Origin: Nocardioides luti
GTDB taxonomy: Bacteria > Actinomycetota > Actinomycetes > Propionibacteriales > Nocardioidaceae
Direction of reading: 5' to 3'
NCBI RefSeq assembly: GCF_014212315.1
Contig: NZ_JACKXE010000001.1
Coordinates: 1 to 64,000, forward strand
DNA length: 64,000 bases
The notes below the pieces were generated by a model. It was not told where the DNA came from, searched no databases, and saw only the letters and a program-made list of their open reading frames with translations. A program made the position numbers and the translations under genes. Each line of letters opens with the position of its first letter. The stretch's first letter is position 1. This document shows positions 36,841 to 48,600 of this stretch, piece after piece.

Positions 36841-37851
36841 GTGCGCCGACTCGTCGTCCCGCTGGTCGCCCTCCTGGCCCCGTCCCTGCTCGGCCCGGTG
36901 GCGCCGTCGGGAGCGTCGGAGGCCCGGGAAGCGGGGGAGAGGCCGGTGGCCCACACCTCCTGCCGGGTCTTCCCGGCCGACAACTACTGGCACGCCGACG
37001 TCAGCGCGCTGCCCCGGCACCCGCGCAGCCGGCAGTGGCTGCGGCACATGTCGCCGGAGGTGGCTCTGCACCCGGACTTCGGCCCGTCGTACGGCGACGG
37101 CCCCGGCTACGGCATCCCGGTGACCGTCGTCCGACCGGGACACCGCCGGGTGCGGGTGCGCTTCGACTACGCCGACGAGAGCGACCGGGTGCGCTACCCC
37201 CTGGGCCGGGACACCCGCATCGAGGGCGGCCGCGGCTCCGGCGGTGACCGGCACGCGATCGTGGTCGACCGGGGAGCCTGCCGGCTGTACGAGACCTACG
37301 CGACGCGGGCGACCGCCTCGGGCTGGCGCGCGGGGTCGGGCGCGGTGTGGTCGCTGGACAGCAACGACCTGCGCCCGGACGGCTGGACCTCGGCGGACGC
37401 GGCCGGGCTCCCGATCCTGCCCGGGCTGCTGCGGTGGAACGAGGTCAGGGCGCGGCACGTCGACCACGCGATCCGCTTCACCACCGACGTCACGAGCCGG
37501 CACCACCTCTGGCCGGCCCGCCACGACGCGGGGTCCCGCGACTCGCTGGCCTATCCGCCGATGGGCGCCCGCTTCCGGCTCAGGGCGGGCTTCCGCCCGG
37601 AGGGGTTCTCCGCCGGCGCCCGGGCGGTGGTCGCCGCGATGAAGACCTACGGCCTGGTGCTCGCCGACAACGGGTCCCCGTGGTTCTTCCAGGGCGAGCG
37701 GAACGCCCACTGGCCGACCCGGCTGGTGGAGGACCTGAAGCGGATCCCCGCCTCGGCGTTCGTCGCCGTCGACACCTCGGGCCTGCAGGTCTCGGCGGAC
37801 AGCGCCGCCACGCAGCAGCCCGATTCCGAGTTGGGCACCGGCCTGCGATAG
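36841..37851 (+). CDS. Secreted protein of unknown family
   Basis: A 336-aa protein with a signal peptide (RRLVVPLVALLAPSLLGPVAPSGA, about 1-26) and no further membrane helix. The mature part is rich in Trp, His, Arg and Asp, with blocks such as CRVFPADNYWHADV, VRFDYADESDRVRYPLG, GGDRHAIVVDRGACRLYETY, SLDSNDLRPDGWTSADAAGLPILPGLLRW and LADNGSPWFFQGE. It looks like a compact, single extracellular enzyme or binding domain, but I do not recognise the family. Two Cys in the mature domain could form a disulfide. Its TAG stop sits in a TAGTGT box before the tRNA gene. Confidence 0.75.
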   Translation: MRRLVVPLVALLAPSLLGPVAPSGASEAREAGERPVAHTSCRVFPADNYWHADVSALPRHPRSRQWLRHMSPEVALHPDFGPSYGDGPGYGIPVTVVRPGHRRVRVRFDYADESDRVRYPLGRDTRIEGGRGSGGDRHAIVVDRGACRLYETYATRATASGWRAGSGAVWSLDSNDLRPDGWTSADAAGLPILPGLLRWNEVRARHVDHAIRFTTDVTSRHHLWPARHDAGSRDSLAYPPMGARFRLRAGFRPEGFSAGARAVVAAMKTYGLVLADNGSPWFFQGERNAHWPTRLVEDLKRIPASAFVAVDTSGLQVSADSAATQQPDSELGTGLR

Positions 37852-37854
37852 TGT
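37849..37854 (+). promoter_or_regulatory. -10-like TAGTGT before tRNA-Pro, overlapping a stop codon
   Basis: TAGTGT starts with the stop of the secreted-protein gene and lies 36 bases before the tRNA 5' end. No clear -35 is visible, so this is a weak promoter call. Confidence 0.35.
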
Positions 37855-37890
37855 TCACTCGCTCGTGCGAGGCCCGTCCTCGCGAGCACT

Positions 37891-37964
<74 letters not shown>

Positions 37965-37980
37965 CCGAGAAGCAGCAGGT

Positions 37981-38017
37981 CAGAGGCCGTTTCCGCCGGT
38001 GGCGGGGACGGCCTCTG
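37981..38017 (+). terminator. Hairpin downstream of tRNA-Pro
   Basis: cagaggccgt (37981-37990) pairs perfectly with acggcctctg (38008-38017), with an inner ccgcc/ggcgg stem. Strong structure 17 bases after the tRNA, without a U-tract. Confidence 0.6.
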
Positions 38018-38044
38018 CTGCGTTCCGCGTTCGGACGCCGGGGC

Positions 38045-38056
38045 TAGGCTCGGGAC
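38045..38056 (+). promoter_or_regulatory. Leaderless -10 element of the 104-aa protein gene
   Basis: TAGGCT, cgggac, ATG 38057; identical over 15 bases to the GNAT promoter at 26778. Confidence 0.62.
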
Positions 38057-38371
38057 ATGACCGCGACGCTGGAGCCCTGCTCGGCCGACGAGGTCTACTC
38101 CCGGCACCTCGAGCCCCGGGTCCGGGGCCGGGTGCACCGGGCGGTCGACGTGGTGCTGGACCTGTGGTGCGCGACCACGGGCGGCACCTTCGAGCTCACC
38201 AGCACCGGGGACGTCGTCGTACGACGTCGGCACGACGGCACCGAGGAGCTCCGGGTGTTCGGGGGCACCCCGCAGGCGGCGGCGCCGCTGCTCGACCAGC
38301 TCGACGAGGACCTCGCGACGCTGAGCCCGGACCACTTCCGCGTGGTGTGGGGCCTCGACCCGACCGGCTGA
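38057..38371 (+). CDS. Hypothetical protein, 104 aa
   Basis: A small soluble protein of mixed alpha/beta character, beginning MTATLEPCSADEVYSRHLEPRVRGR and ending in LSPDHFRVVWGLDPTG. No motif that I recognise, no signal peptide and no membrane helix. It stands alone between the tRNA and the convergent LicD-like gene. The leaderless promoter and good coding character support it as a real gene. Confidence 0.7.
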   Translation: MTATLEPCSADEVYSRHLEPRVRGRVHRAVDVVLDLWCATTGGTFELTSTGDVVVRRRHDGTEELRVFGGTPQAAAPLLDQLDEDLATLSPDHFRVVWGLDPTG

Positions 38372-38387
38372 GCCGGCCCGGCGCGCA

Positions 38388-39635
38388 TCACGCCTGGCGC
38401 GGGTCCTGCCGGTCGATCTCGGCGACGAAGTCGGCGAACCGCTCCCGGGCGCGCGCCCAGTCGAAGCGGAACGACGGGTCGCTGGTGCTCCAGCCGGGGC
38501 CGTAGTTCCGCTCCAGGAACGGCACGGGGTGCCGCGGCAGGCGGACGGTCGAGCCGTGCACCAAGCGCTCGGCGAGCGGCAGCAGGTCGGTGGCGGCGAC
38601 GTCGCCCGGCGTGTGCGGCCACACGTGCGCGCGACCCCCGATCACCCAGGCGGGGAACACGTCGACCCCCAGGCCGTCGCTGGAGACGAGCTTGCAGTGG
38701 GTGCGTGAGCCGCCGGTGGGATCGGTGCGCAACAATCCGGCGTCCGCGAGCTGGGCCTTGAGGTCGTTCCACGCGCGGACGACCTCGGGCAGGCTGTCGC
38801 CGCGCAGCACCACGGCGAGGTCGACGTCGTCGTCGTGCGCGATCAGGCGCCCGTCGCGGACCAGCCCGAGCAGGGTGCCGGAGTTCACGAAGGTGGGGTG
38901 GCCCAGCGCCGCCAGCCGGTCACCGAGCCGGGCGACCTCGGCCCACACCTCGTCGGCGTCCCGGGCGGAGAGCGGGAAGCGGTAGCCGTGCCGGACCAGG
39001 ACGTGCGGACGGGTCGCGCGTCCCAGGTCGGCCCAGAGGTCGTCGAAGGCGGTCTCGGTGCCGGCCGCCGCGTGCGCCGCCCGCAGCTGCTCGAGCCGTC
39101 GGTGGGTCGCCTTCGGGTGACGGCGGAAGAGCCCGTCGACGAGGACCCGGGCCTCGACCCAGCGGACGTCGCGGTCCGGGTCGGGGACCTTGCTGAGCGT
39201 GCGGCGGAGGGTGGCGTACGTCGTCGCGTCCCGTGCCTGCTCGTCCTCGTCCGCCAGCCGCGCGACCCGGGCGCGCACCCGCTCGACCCGGGGGTCGCCC
39301 ACGACCCGGGTCGCCAGGACGGTGCGCCGGCCGGCGGCGTCCACGACGGCGAGCTCGACGCGGCCCCGGACCTCCAGCCCGGCCGAGCGGAAGCGGGCCC
39401 GCTCGCTGGTGCCGGCCCCCTCGAACCGCTCGGCCACTGCGGGGGAGCGCAGGCCCCAGGCCGCGGTCACCGGGTTGCCGTCCACCAGGAGCTGGGGCGT
39501 GAGCGCCGCGGACCAGCGCCCGTCGAGGACGAGCACACCCTCCACGACCACCCGCCCGGCCTCGTCGGGCGGGGGGAGGCGGCGGAGCGCCGCGTGCTCG
39601 ACCCCGCGCGGGCGTGGTCCTGCCGCCCGCGTCAT
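38388..39635 (-). CDS. LicD-family phosphotransferase-like protein
   Basis: A 415-aa protein. Residues 1-215 are an unrecognised N-terminal region with beta-rich character. The C-terminal half has the LicD nucleotidyltransferase-like core: FVNSGTLLGLVRDGRLIAHDDDVDLAVVL (the Gx...HDDDxD metal motif), THCKLVSSDGLGVDVFPAW and a tail with PVPFLERNYG. LicD proteins add phosphocholine or other phospho-substituents to surface glycans. It starts 9 bases after the giant RTX gene, but its own -10 box overlaps that gene's stop. A surface-glycan role near a secreted giant protein is reasonable, not proven. Confidence 0.82.
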   Translation of the reverse strand: MTRAAGPRPRGVEHAALRRLPPPDEAGRVVVEGVLVLDGRWSAALTPQLLVDGNPVTAAWGLRSPAVAERFEGAGTSERARFRSAGLEVRGRVELAVVDAAGRRTVLATRVVGDPRVERVRARVARLADEDEQARDATTYATLRRTLSKVPDPDRDVRWVEARVLVDGLFRRHPKATHRRLEQLRAAHAAAGTETAFDDLWADLGRATRPHVLVRHGYRFPLSARDADEVWAEVARLGDRLAALGHPTFVNSGTLLGLVRDGRLIAHDDDVDLAVVLRGDSLPEVVRAWNDLKAQLADAGLLRTDPTGGSRTHCKLVSSDGLGVDVFPAWVIGGRAHVWPHTPGDVAATDLLPLAERLVHGSTVRLPRHPVPFLERNYGPGWSTSDPSFRFDWARARERFADFVAEIDRQDPRQA

Positions 39636-39647
39636 GGCTGCATCCTA
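39636..39647 (-). promoter_or_regulatory. Leaderless -10 element of licD-like gene, overlapping the RTX gene stop codon
   Basis: On the minus strand TAGGAT (39647-39642) is followed by gcagcc and ATG 39635. The first three bases are the stop codon of the 3610-aa gene. A possible -35 (gacgcg, 39671-39666) would lie inside that gene's last codons. Confidence 0.58.
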
Positions 39648-42600
39648 GAACCCGCTGCAGGCCTCCGCGTCGAAGTGTCCCGGGCTCGAGGGGTACGGCC
39701 CACCCGTGGCGTGGTCCTTGTTGTCGCTGTTGTAGACCAGCGCCAGCTCGTCGTACCCCGAGGTCCCTGGCGTCGCCGTGTCCGCGGTGGTGCCGGTGCC
39801 CGCGGGCCGGCCGGCGCCGTTGCCGGTGGCCCACTGGCGGAAGAAGTCCTCCACCTGGGGCGAGGAGTTCCGGACGTCGGTGAAGCCGCCGTACGCCGCG
39901 TTGCAGTGGCTGTAGAGGTTGTAGACGCCCGACCAGTCCATCAGCCGGTCGCCCGGGTGGGGACCGTTCTCGGACAGGTCGGCCTGCAGCACGTCACGGT
40001 CCCAGCCGCCGTACGCCCAGTCCACGCCCTGGTGGTGCTGGTTGTCGGCGAAGCTGGCCGTCGACGAGGCGACGTCGTTGGCCCGGTCCGTCATCTCGAA
40101 CCACGAGCACGGGTCCGTGGTCCCGTCCTTCTGGGTGGTGACCGGCGCAGGACCGGTCGTGCAGGTCCGGCCCGCGTAGTCCGGCGCGGTGCCGTAGACG
40201 CCGCGCGGCCGCCAGTCGATGACGTCGCCGTCCTTGCCGCCGAACAGCGCGTCGATGAACTCGCCGTTGGCGCCCGGCTCGGCCTGGCACGCGGTGTCGG
40301 CCATCGTGCAGACCTGACCGACGCCGCCCCAGAGCACGTCCGCGCCGCGGCCCCCGAAGACCGCGTCGCCACCGGCGTCGCCGTTGGCGAGGTCGTCACC
40401 GGCACCGCCGTGGATCGAGTCCCGGCCCGCGCCACCGCGGATCCGGTCCGCGCCGCCGTAGGTGATGCCGTCCAGCGGCATCGCCGTGGCCGTCGCGGAC
40501 CCGACGAAGTCGGTGCCGTTGACGTCGTGGAGCAGGTCGGCCTCGCGGCTCACCGAGCCGCTGCGGCGCGACGTGTAGGTCAGCGCCGGCGGCATCTTGA
40601 GCGAGGTCGTCGTCGAGCGTGCTCCCGTCTCGTAGCGGTCCTGGACGCCGCCACGGTCGCCGAGGATCGCGTCCTCGCCGTCCTCGCCGAAGAGGCGGTC
40701 CGCCCCGAGCTCGCCGTAGAGGTCGTCGTCGTCCGCGCCGCCGTAGACCTCGTCGTCGCCGTCCTGGCCGTAGAGCACGTCCTGTCCGCCGTCGCCGTAG
40801 ACCTTGTCGGCCCCGGAGGCGCCGGCCAGGTCGCAGGTCGCGGCCGCGCCGGTCCCGACGACCGGGCAGAAGCGGGTCGACTTGTCGGTCCCGCCCGCGA
40901 CCCGGACCTTGGCCGCACCGACGGGCAGGGTGCCGTAGCGCGGGGTGTAGACCCGGTCCTTGCCGGCGTCGACGACCCGGGTGACCGAGCCGTTGTCGGC
41001 CAGCACGAAGTCGGCGCCGCCGTCGCCGCGGATGACGTCGGCCCCGTCGCGGTAGCCCGCGAGGTTCCAGCCACCCACGAGGTCGTCCTGGCCCTCCGCG
41101 AGGGTCGCGTCGTCCTTGACGGGCGTGGTCCAGGCCGACCCGGCCGGTGCGAGCACGATCTCCGCGGTGGTCAGGGCGACGTCGCCGTGGAGTGCGTCGG
41201 CGGCGCCGCCGCCCTCCGCGTAGTCGTCGTTGCTGCCGCCGCTGATCGCGTCGGTGCCGTCCTGGCCCACCAGCACGTCCGAGCCGGTCTGGCCCGAGAT
41301 CGCGTCGGCGCCGAAGTGGCCGACGGTCCCGGCGGTCGTGCTGGTCGCCGTGCCCACCAGGTCGTAGAGGGCGATGCCCCGGCCCGGCACGAGGGCCGTC
41401 TGGGTGGCGTCCGCACGGTTGGTGCGCGGGTCGCGGCCGACCGTGACCCGGGTCAGCAGGCCGTTGTCGCCGAGGGCCAGGTCGGACCCGCTGCCGCCGT
41501 ACACGTCGTCCGCGCCGTCGGGCTGGCCGACCGCGCCGGCCGTGCTCGACGCCGTCGTCGCCGACGAGCCGCCGGCGAGGTCGTCGTCCTCGGAGCCGCC
41601 CTGCACGAGGTCGGAGCCCTGACCGCCCTCGGCGTAGTCGGCCTCCGAGCCACCGTCGACGCTGTCGTCGCCCCCCTGGGCCAGCAGCACGTCGTTGCCG
41701 CCGCTGCCGGTGATGGTGTCGGCACCCGAGGTCGCGGCACCCGTGGGGTCGAGCGTGGACCCGTCGCCGAGGTCGTACGTCGTGATCGTGCGCTGCGCGA
41801 CCACGCGGTTCACCGTGAGGGGGCTGAAGAGCAGGCTCGTGACGAGGTTGCTCGCGGCCGGGCGGACCACGGCCCCGTTGTCGCCGAGCACCACGTCCTC
41901 GCCGGCGTCGCCGTAGAGCCGGTCGTCGGCGTCCGGCTGTCCGGACAGGGACGGCGCGGTGCCGCCGATCGCGGTGGACGAGCCACCGACGACGTCGTCG
42001 TCACCGGCGTCGCCGTGCACCGAGTCGGCGCCCGGCCCGCCCTCGCCGTAGTCCGCGCCGTCCCCGAGGGAGACGTCGTCCGGACCACGCTGGGCGAAGA
42101 CGACGTCGGTGTCGTCACCACCCTGGATCAGGTCGCCGCCCGAGATGCCCGTGGGCGTGCCGCTCGACTCGTCGGCCAGGTCGACCGTCCGGGGCGTCAC
42201 GAGCCCGCGACCGGTCGTCGCGGGGTGCGCCGTGCCGCCCCGCGTGATCCGGGCGTTGTCGCCGGCGACGACGTCCTGACCGCTGCCGCCGTAGACGTAG
42301 TCGGTGCCGTCCGGGCGACCCGGCTCGGAGCCGGAGAACAGCCCGCTCGCCAGCTCCGACGAGCCGCCGACGAGGTCGTCGTCGCCGCTCTCGCCGTACA
42401 GCCGGTCGGTGCCGGGGTTGCCCTCGGTGTAGTCGTCGCCCGTGCCGCCGTAGACGGTGTCGTTGCCGAGCCCGCCGAAGGTGCGGTCGGCGTCGTCGCC
42501 GCCGACCAGGTAGTCGCCCGCCCCGAGGGTGGCGTCGGACGAGGCCAGGTCGGTGGGGTACGGCGCGCCGGTGGCCAGGTCGGTCTGCGCGTCGTCGCCG

Positions 42601-45600
42601 ACGAGCACGTCGGACCCGGACGAGCCGAGCAGGACGTCCGCCCCGTCGGCCCGGCCGGCCTCGGAGGTCCCGCCGAGGACGACGTCGGCCTCGCTGCCGC
42701 CGTCGAGCCAGTCGGCGCCGTTGTTGCCCTGGAGCCGGTCCGTGCCCGCGCCGCCGTAGAGGGCGTCGGCCCCGTCGTTGCCGTAGACCTGGTCGGCCCC
42801 GGCCTCACCGTAGCCCTGGTCGGCACCGCTGCCGCCCTGGACCAGGTCGTCGGCGTCGCCGCCGTAGAGGTGGTCGTCGCCGGCGTTGCCACAGACGCGG
42901 TCCGCGGCACCGGAGGCGTAGACCCAGTCGGCCCCGCCACCGGCGTTGACGACGTCGACGCCGTTCCCGCCGAGCACCAGGTCGGCGGCGTCGAGGGCGT
43001 TGGCCGTCTCGGCCGGCTGCTTGCTCACCGGGGAGGTCTGCACGGCGCACGCGTCGACGGTGGTGTCTCCGAAGATCGTCGACGCACCGTCCGCACCGTA
43101 GATGCGGTCGCTGCCGGTGCCGCCGACGAGCTTCTTCGGGCTGCTGCCCGCGCCCGGGAGCACGCCGACGTCGCGGGCCGAGCCCAGGGCGTCCGTCGCC
43201 GAGCCGGGCTCGCCGACCGTGGCGGGTGCGGCCACGACGTAGTCGTCGCCCGGACCGCCGTAGATCTCGTCCGAGCCGAGCCCGCCGGTGAGCACGTCGG
43301 CGCCGCCGGCGCCGTACACGACCGTCTTCTGGCTCGCGCTGGACGACGTGGTCACGAAGTCGGCGCCGTTGGCGCCGTAGACCGTGTCGGACCCGGTGCC
43401 GGTGTCGACGGTGTTCACGTCGTTCGCGCCGTCGCCGGCGCCCGTGGCGCTCTCGCCCACGACGTCGTGGCTGCCGGTGTAGACCTCGTCGTCCGCCGAC
43501 CCGCTCTTGAGCACGTCGCTGCCGGCGCCGCCGACCAGGACGGAGGGACGGGCGCGGTAGAGCGCCTCCTCGGCGGCGGAGCCGCCCGTGGTGCCCGCCT
43601 TGATGCCGGCGGAGTCCGCGAGGGTGCTGTCGTTGGCCGTGCCGATCGTGTCGGCGCCGCCGTTGCCGGACAGCCGGGACTGGCCGAGCCCGGCCGCGAT
43701 CTGGTCGGCGCCGTCGCCCGTGCCGACGGTGGACGACCACAGGCCGGCCGGGTCGGAGAGCTTGCCGGCCGCCGGGTCGACCATGCCGGCCAGGACGACC
43801 GTGCTGGTGTTGGGCGCGGAGCGGGTCACCGTCGGCGAGATGTTCGCCGAGGTCCCCAGGCTGCCGTCCCCGGACACGGTGTCCTTGCCGTTGCCGACGG
43901 TGATGACGTCCGCCCCGGGGCCACCGGCGACGTGCGCCTCCACCGAGTCGGCGGCGGTGCCGAGCTCGGTGCGGTCCAGCGTGGTGACGCTGTCGGCGCC
44001 CGCGCCGGCGTCGACCCAGGACTCGCCCTCGCCCGTGCGGATGACGTCGTCGCCGGAGCCGGTGAAGACCACGGCCTTCTTGCTGAACGGGACCGGCTTG
44101 GAGCCGTCGACCGGGCCGGAGCCGCCGGTGAAGGTCACGGTCAGGGCGCCGCCCCAGCCACGGCCGTCGAGCACGACGGTGTCGATCGGGTTGGCCGCGG
44201 TGTCCGGGAACGACTCGGTCAGGCCGAGGCCGCGGATCTCGACGGCGGCCGGCTGGTCGACGCCGTCGGCGTCCTTGTACGCCGGCACCTGGCGCACCAC
44301 CCAGGTCTCGCTCTTGGTGGCGTCGGCGGCCCAGGCCTTGTCGCCGCGTGGTCCGGCGCCCCCGAAGTTGCCGGCGAAGACGTAGAGCACCTTGCCGCTG
44401 GTGCCGCCGAGCCTGGGCGGCGGTGGGGTGCAGTTCGGCTTCAGGTTGAAGTCGAGCAGCTTGATGTTGACCAGCGTGAAGTCGAAGCTCACCGAGAAGG
44501 GGCTGAAGCCGATCTCGACGAAGATCTTGATGTAGAGGGAGAGCTCTCCTCCTACGTTGAACAGGCAGATCGGGTTGGTCGCGACGGCCCCGGCGAACTC
44601 GAACAGCCGGAACTTGCCGTCGTTGTTGGGGTCGTTCCAGTAGAACCCGACGGTCAGCTTGATGCCGCCGACGACGCCGACCTCGAGGATCCCGAGCGAG
44701 ACCGACGCACCCGCCTCCAGGTACCCCGTGAACTGCACGACCGGGATGGGGGAGCCGTCGTCGTCGACGGTCTTGAAGTAGAGGCTGTCCAGCACCTGCG
44801 CGCCGTCGCCGGTCTCCATCGCCCGGCGGATGCCGTAGGTGTCGAACCCGGCCGCGATCCGGAGCGTCACCGAGGCGCCGCCGCCGATGACCATCATGAC
44901 CGGCGGGGGAGCGTAGATCGGGCCGAAGGACTTCTGGAACTGGAAGCCCAGGCTGAGCGGGCCGCTGTCGAACTCGACCAGCGGGATGTCGCCGCCGGAG
45001 ATCAGGCCGAACAGCAGGGTCGGGTCCTTGAGCACCGGGATCGAGATGCCGGGCAGGGCCTTGCCGACCTTGTCCTTCATCGACCTGCCCAGCTCACCGG
45101 AGGAGTCCTTGGCGACGAGAGCGGCGCCGGCGCCCGTCTTGGGCTGGGGGTTCTCGATCAGCGTCTTGGCGTTGCCGGGGCTGGCGTTGGTGGTGGCGAC
45201 CCGGGCCGCGGTGAGGTTGAAGCTGCCGATGTTGACGCCGCAGTCGGTGCTGGTGCAGCTGACCTTCTTGGAGAGCTTGCGCACGGTGTCGATCGCGTTG
45301 AGGAACGGCTTGATCTTGGCGCCGCCCGGCAGGGTGTTGAACTTGTCGGCGAGCGTCGCGATCGTGACCGCCTCACCACCGGCCGCCTTGGAGAGGTCGG
45401 AGATGACCGGCATCGGGGTGAAGATCGTGTCGATGATCGGCTGCAGCGGCTTGGTGGCGTCGACGACCTGGTCCAGGTAGGGCTTGAGGGCCTTGCCGAA
45501 GAACTCGCCCGCGTTGAGGGTGACGTTGTCGAACTTCACGACCAGACCGCTCGTGTTGGTCGCCGGGGTGCCGGCGGGCTGGCCGCTGGCCGCGCCCCAG

Positions 45601-48600
45601 CCCCACGTCAGGCGGAAGTCGGTGGCGACGCCCGGGAGCGCCGCGTCCGCGGTCGCCTTGAGGTGCCAGTCGATGTCGACCTTCGCGTCGACGCTGACCT
45701 TGATCGATTTCGCGATCGAGGTGCGGGCGATCTCCGCGAGGGTGAGGGCGCCGTCGGGGTCGGTGATGTCGATGCCGAAGTGGCCGACGAACTCGGGCTT
45801 GTCGGCGTTCTTCGTGACGTCCACGTTGATGATCGCCAGCTGCGCCTTGAGGTCGGGACCGGCCGTGGCCTTGTCCAGCTTGAGGGCCGCGCCGACCTCG
45901 AACTCGTCCTGGTCCTCGGTGTCGATGTAGAAGCCGCGGCTGCGACTCATCCCGACCTTCACGTCGAGCGCCCAGCCGACCTTGCCGCTGACCGAGCCGG
46001 AGTCGCCCGTCTGCAGCGACAGGCCGGGGAGGCCGAGGTCGACCGGCAGCTTGCCGCCGACGCACGTGTTGTCGTCGTCCGTGCCGGCTCCGCCGAGGTC
46101 GTCCTCGCAGCCCTTGTCGGCGGAGACGACGCCCTGGCCCATCTCGAGGCCCAGGGTCACGCCCTCCACGTCGGTCACGCTCTGGTCGTCGGTGCAGACG
46201 GTCCCGGCCGGGATCTGCGGGGCCGTGGTCTTCGGGACGTACGGCGAGGGCGGGGTGGGCACGACCGCCACGCCCTTGTCGCGGAACGAGGCGGAGAACG
46301 ACTTGACGAGGCCGACGACCTGGAGGGGACCCCAAGCGGCGGTGGAGCTGGCGCGCTGCTCGCGGAGCACCTTGTAGCCGGTGGCGCCGCGCACGCTCTT
46401 CCACGTGACGGTGTTGAACTTCGTGGCCGTGAGGGTGGCGGCGTTCTTGACGCCCGGCAGCGTGGCCGCGGGGGTGACCGCCGAGGGGACGGAGTCCTGG
46501 ACCGTGCCGGTGCCGTTGTACGTCGCCACGACCCGGTAGCGGTACTCCGCCGTGTCGGCCGCGACCGCGCCGGTCGCCTTCACGACGGGGGCGGCGGACG
46601 GCGGGTTGAGCGGGGTCGTCGGGCCGGTGCCGGTGCTCTTGCAGGTGAAGTCGAGCTGGATGCCGTTGCTGCCGTCGACGACGATGCCGAGCGCCGAGGC
46701 GAGCTTGGTCGTCAGCATCGTCCGCGCGACGCCCACCGTGCTCGGGTCGCCGTTGGCCTCGATGAACGTGTCGATCTTCGTGCGGGTCTTGCCCATGAAG
46801 TCGGCGCCGGCCTGGAGGTCCTTGCCGATGACCGGCATCTCGCCGTTGTTCGAGGCGGTGCGCAGCGAGGACTCGGCGTAGAAGAGGTACTGCTGCAGCC
46901 CCTCCGACAGCGTGTCGAACTTGAAGGGCGTGCCGGCCAGGACGTTGGCGAGGCTGGTCGGCGGGCTGACCTTCGTGCTGGCGCCGGTGAACACGTCGGC
47001 GAGGTCGTCGCCCGAGCCGAGCGTGCTGGTCACGGTGAAGTTGCCGCCGGAGGCCTTGGCGTTGCTGATGTAGACCGGGAAGTCGGCGCAGAGGACGTCC
47101 TTGGTCCCCGTCGGGGTCGGGCCGTCGGTCGTGCAGGCGCCCCCGTTCGTGACCCCCACGTCGAAGCCGCTGGAGAAGAAGTCGGCCAGCGAGGGGTTCG
47201 TCCCGCTCGCGGCGCTGCTGGCCTCCACGCCGAAGCCGGCCCGGAGGCTGCCGAGGTCGTCGTCGGCGATGCCGTGGTCGGGATCGGCGAGCGCGCCGAG
47301 CTTGACGCTGACCGGGCCGATGTTGGCGCCGAGGTGCGCGTCCTCCGCCGCGACCGCGACGCCGAAGTCCAGCGACGTCTCGGACGTGTCGATCCGCGTG
47401 TTCGCGAGCGGGGCCAGCATCGCGGCCTTGCTGAGCGGCAGCAGCAGGCGGAGCTTGACGGTGCCGCTGGCCTCGACGCTGAGCTCGCCGCCGGCGTCGA
47501 CACCGACGAGCTGCTGGCCGCCCCCGCTGCCGAAGGTCAGGCTGACCGGGCGCGACACGGCGTACTCCCGCTGCCAGGTGAGGTCGAGCCGCAGCTGCGC
47601 CGCGCCGGCGCTGTCGGCGACCAGCCCGAAGTCGATGGTGGAGTCGTTGCCCAGCGAGGTCTGGGCGGTGCTCAGGGCCTCCTGCAGGGTCGCCGGGGTG
47701 GCGGCGGTCAGCACGTGCACGGCGCCGAGCAGCTCGTTCTCGACGAGGTACGGCGTGTCGTCGGCCGGCTCCAGCGTGAGCTGCGGCGCCACGACGAGCG
47801 TCGTGCCGCTCGCGTCGACGATCGTCGCCGAGGTCGAGCCGATCACGACCTGGCGCCCGATGAACGCCGCGTCGAAGTGGGTGCCGGGGTCGGTCAGCCA
47901 GGTGGTGGCCGGCAGCGCAGGGGTGTCACCCGCGGCGGGGATGCCCGCGTGCTGGGCGTAGGTGACGCCGCCGGCGCCGCTGGCGCCGGCTCCGACCAGC
48001 TGGCTGATCGACGAGCCGACGAACGGGATCGGGGTCTCGAGGCCGCCTCCGGTCATGGTCGTGAGGTCGCTGCCGGCGCCCTCGAAGGCCGCCTGGACGC
48101 CGCCGAAGAGGGACGTCGGGTTGTCGGGCTCGAAGTTGAGCGCCTTGAGCAGCGCCGCGCGCCCGGGCTCGGTCGCGGTGACGTTGACCTCGCCGGCCCC
48201 GATGCCGTCGGCCAGCTTGTCGACGTCGCCGGTCACGGTCAGGCTCGTGGAGTCCACGCCGTCGGCGAACGCGTCGGGGGCGTCGTCCACCTGGACGGCG
48301 AGGCGGGCGGTCACCGTGCCTCCGAGGGTCTGCGAGAAGACCTCGGGTGCGCCGGCGTCCTTGGCGGCCTGGGCGCGGACCTTCTCGACGAACGCCGGCA
48401 GCGGGATGTCGCCGGTGCCGGTCAGCGCGAGGACCTGCAGGTGCTTGCCCGACGGGACGGCGACCTTGACGTCGCCGGAGATCGAGAGCCCGAGGAAGCC
48501 GCTGGAGGTGCTGATCTGGACGGGTGAGGTGATGGCGACGTCGGCGACCAGCACGTTGCGGGCCGACTGCCGCAGCAGGACCCGGTCGCTCGCGAGGGGG

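Noticed and set aside
40320..44065. Possible CRISPR or DNA tandem repeat in the regularly repeated stretch
   Set aside because: The repetition is at the protein level (GGxGxDxxxG), with diverged codons and no constant repeat/spacer lengths. It is coding sequence.
38835..48527. Uninterrupted plus-strand frame of about 3230 codons antisense to the RTX gene
   Set aside because: Its composition (Arg, Gly, Val, Ala, Asp, with no domain or signal peptide) is what the complement of GC-rich RTX codons gives. No start signal and no recognisable motif. The minus-strand frame has clear domains.
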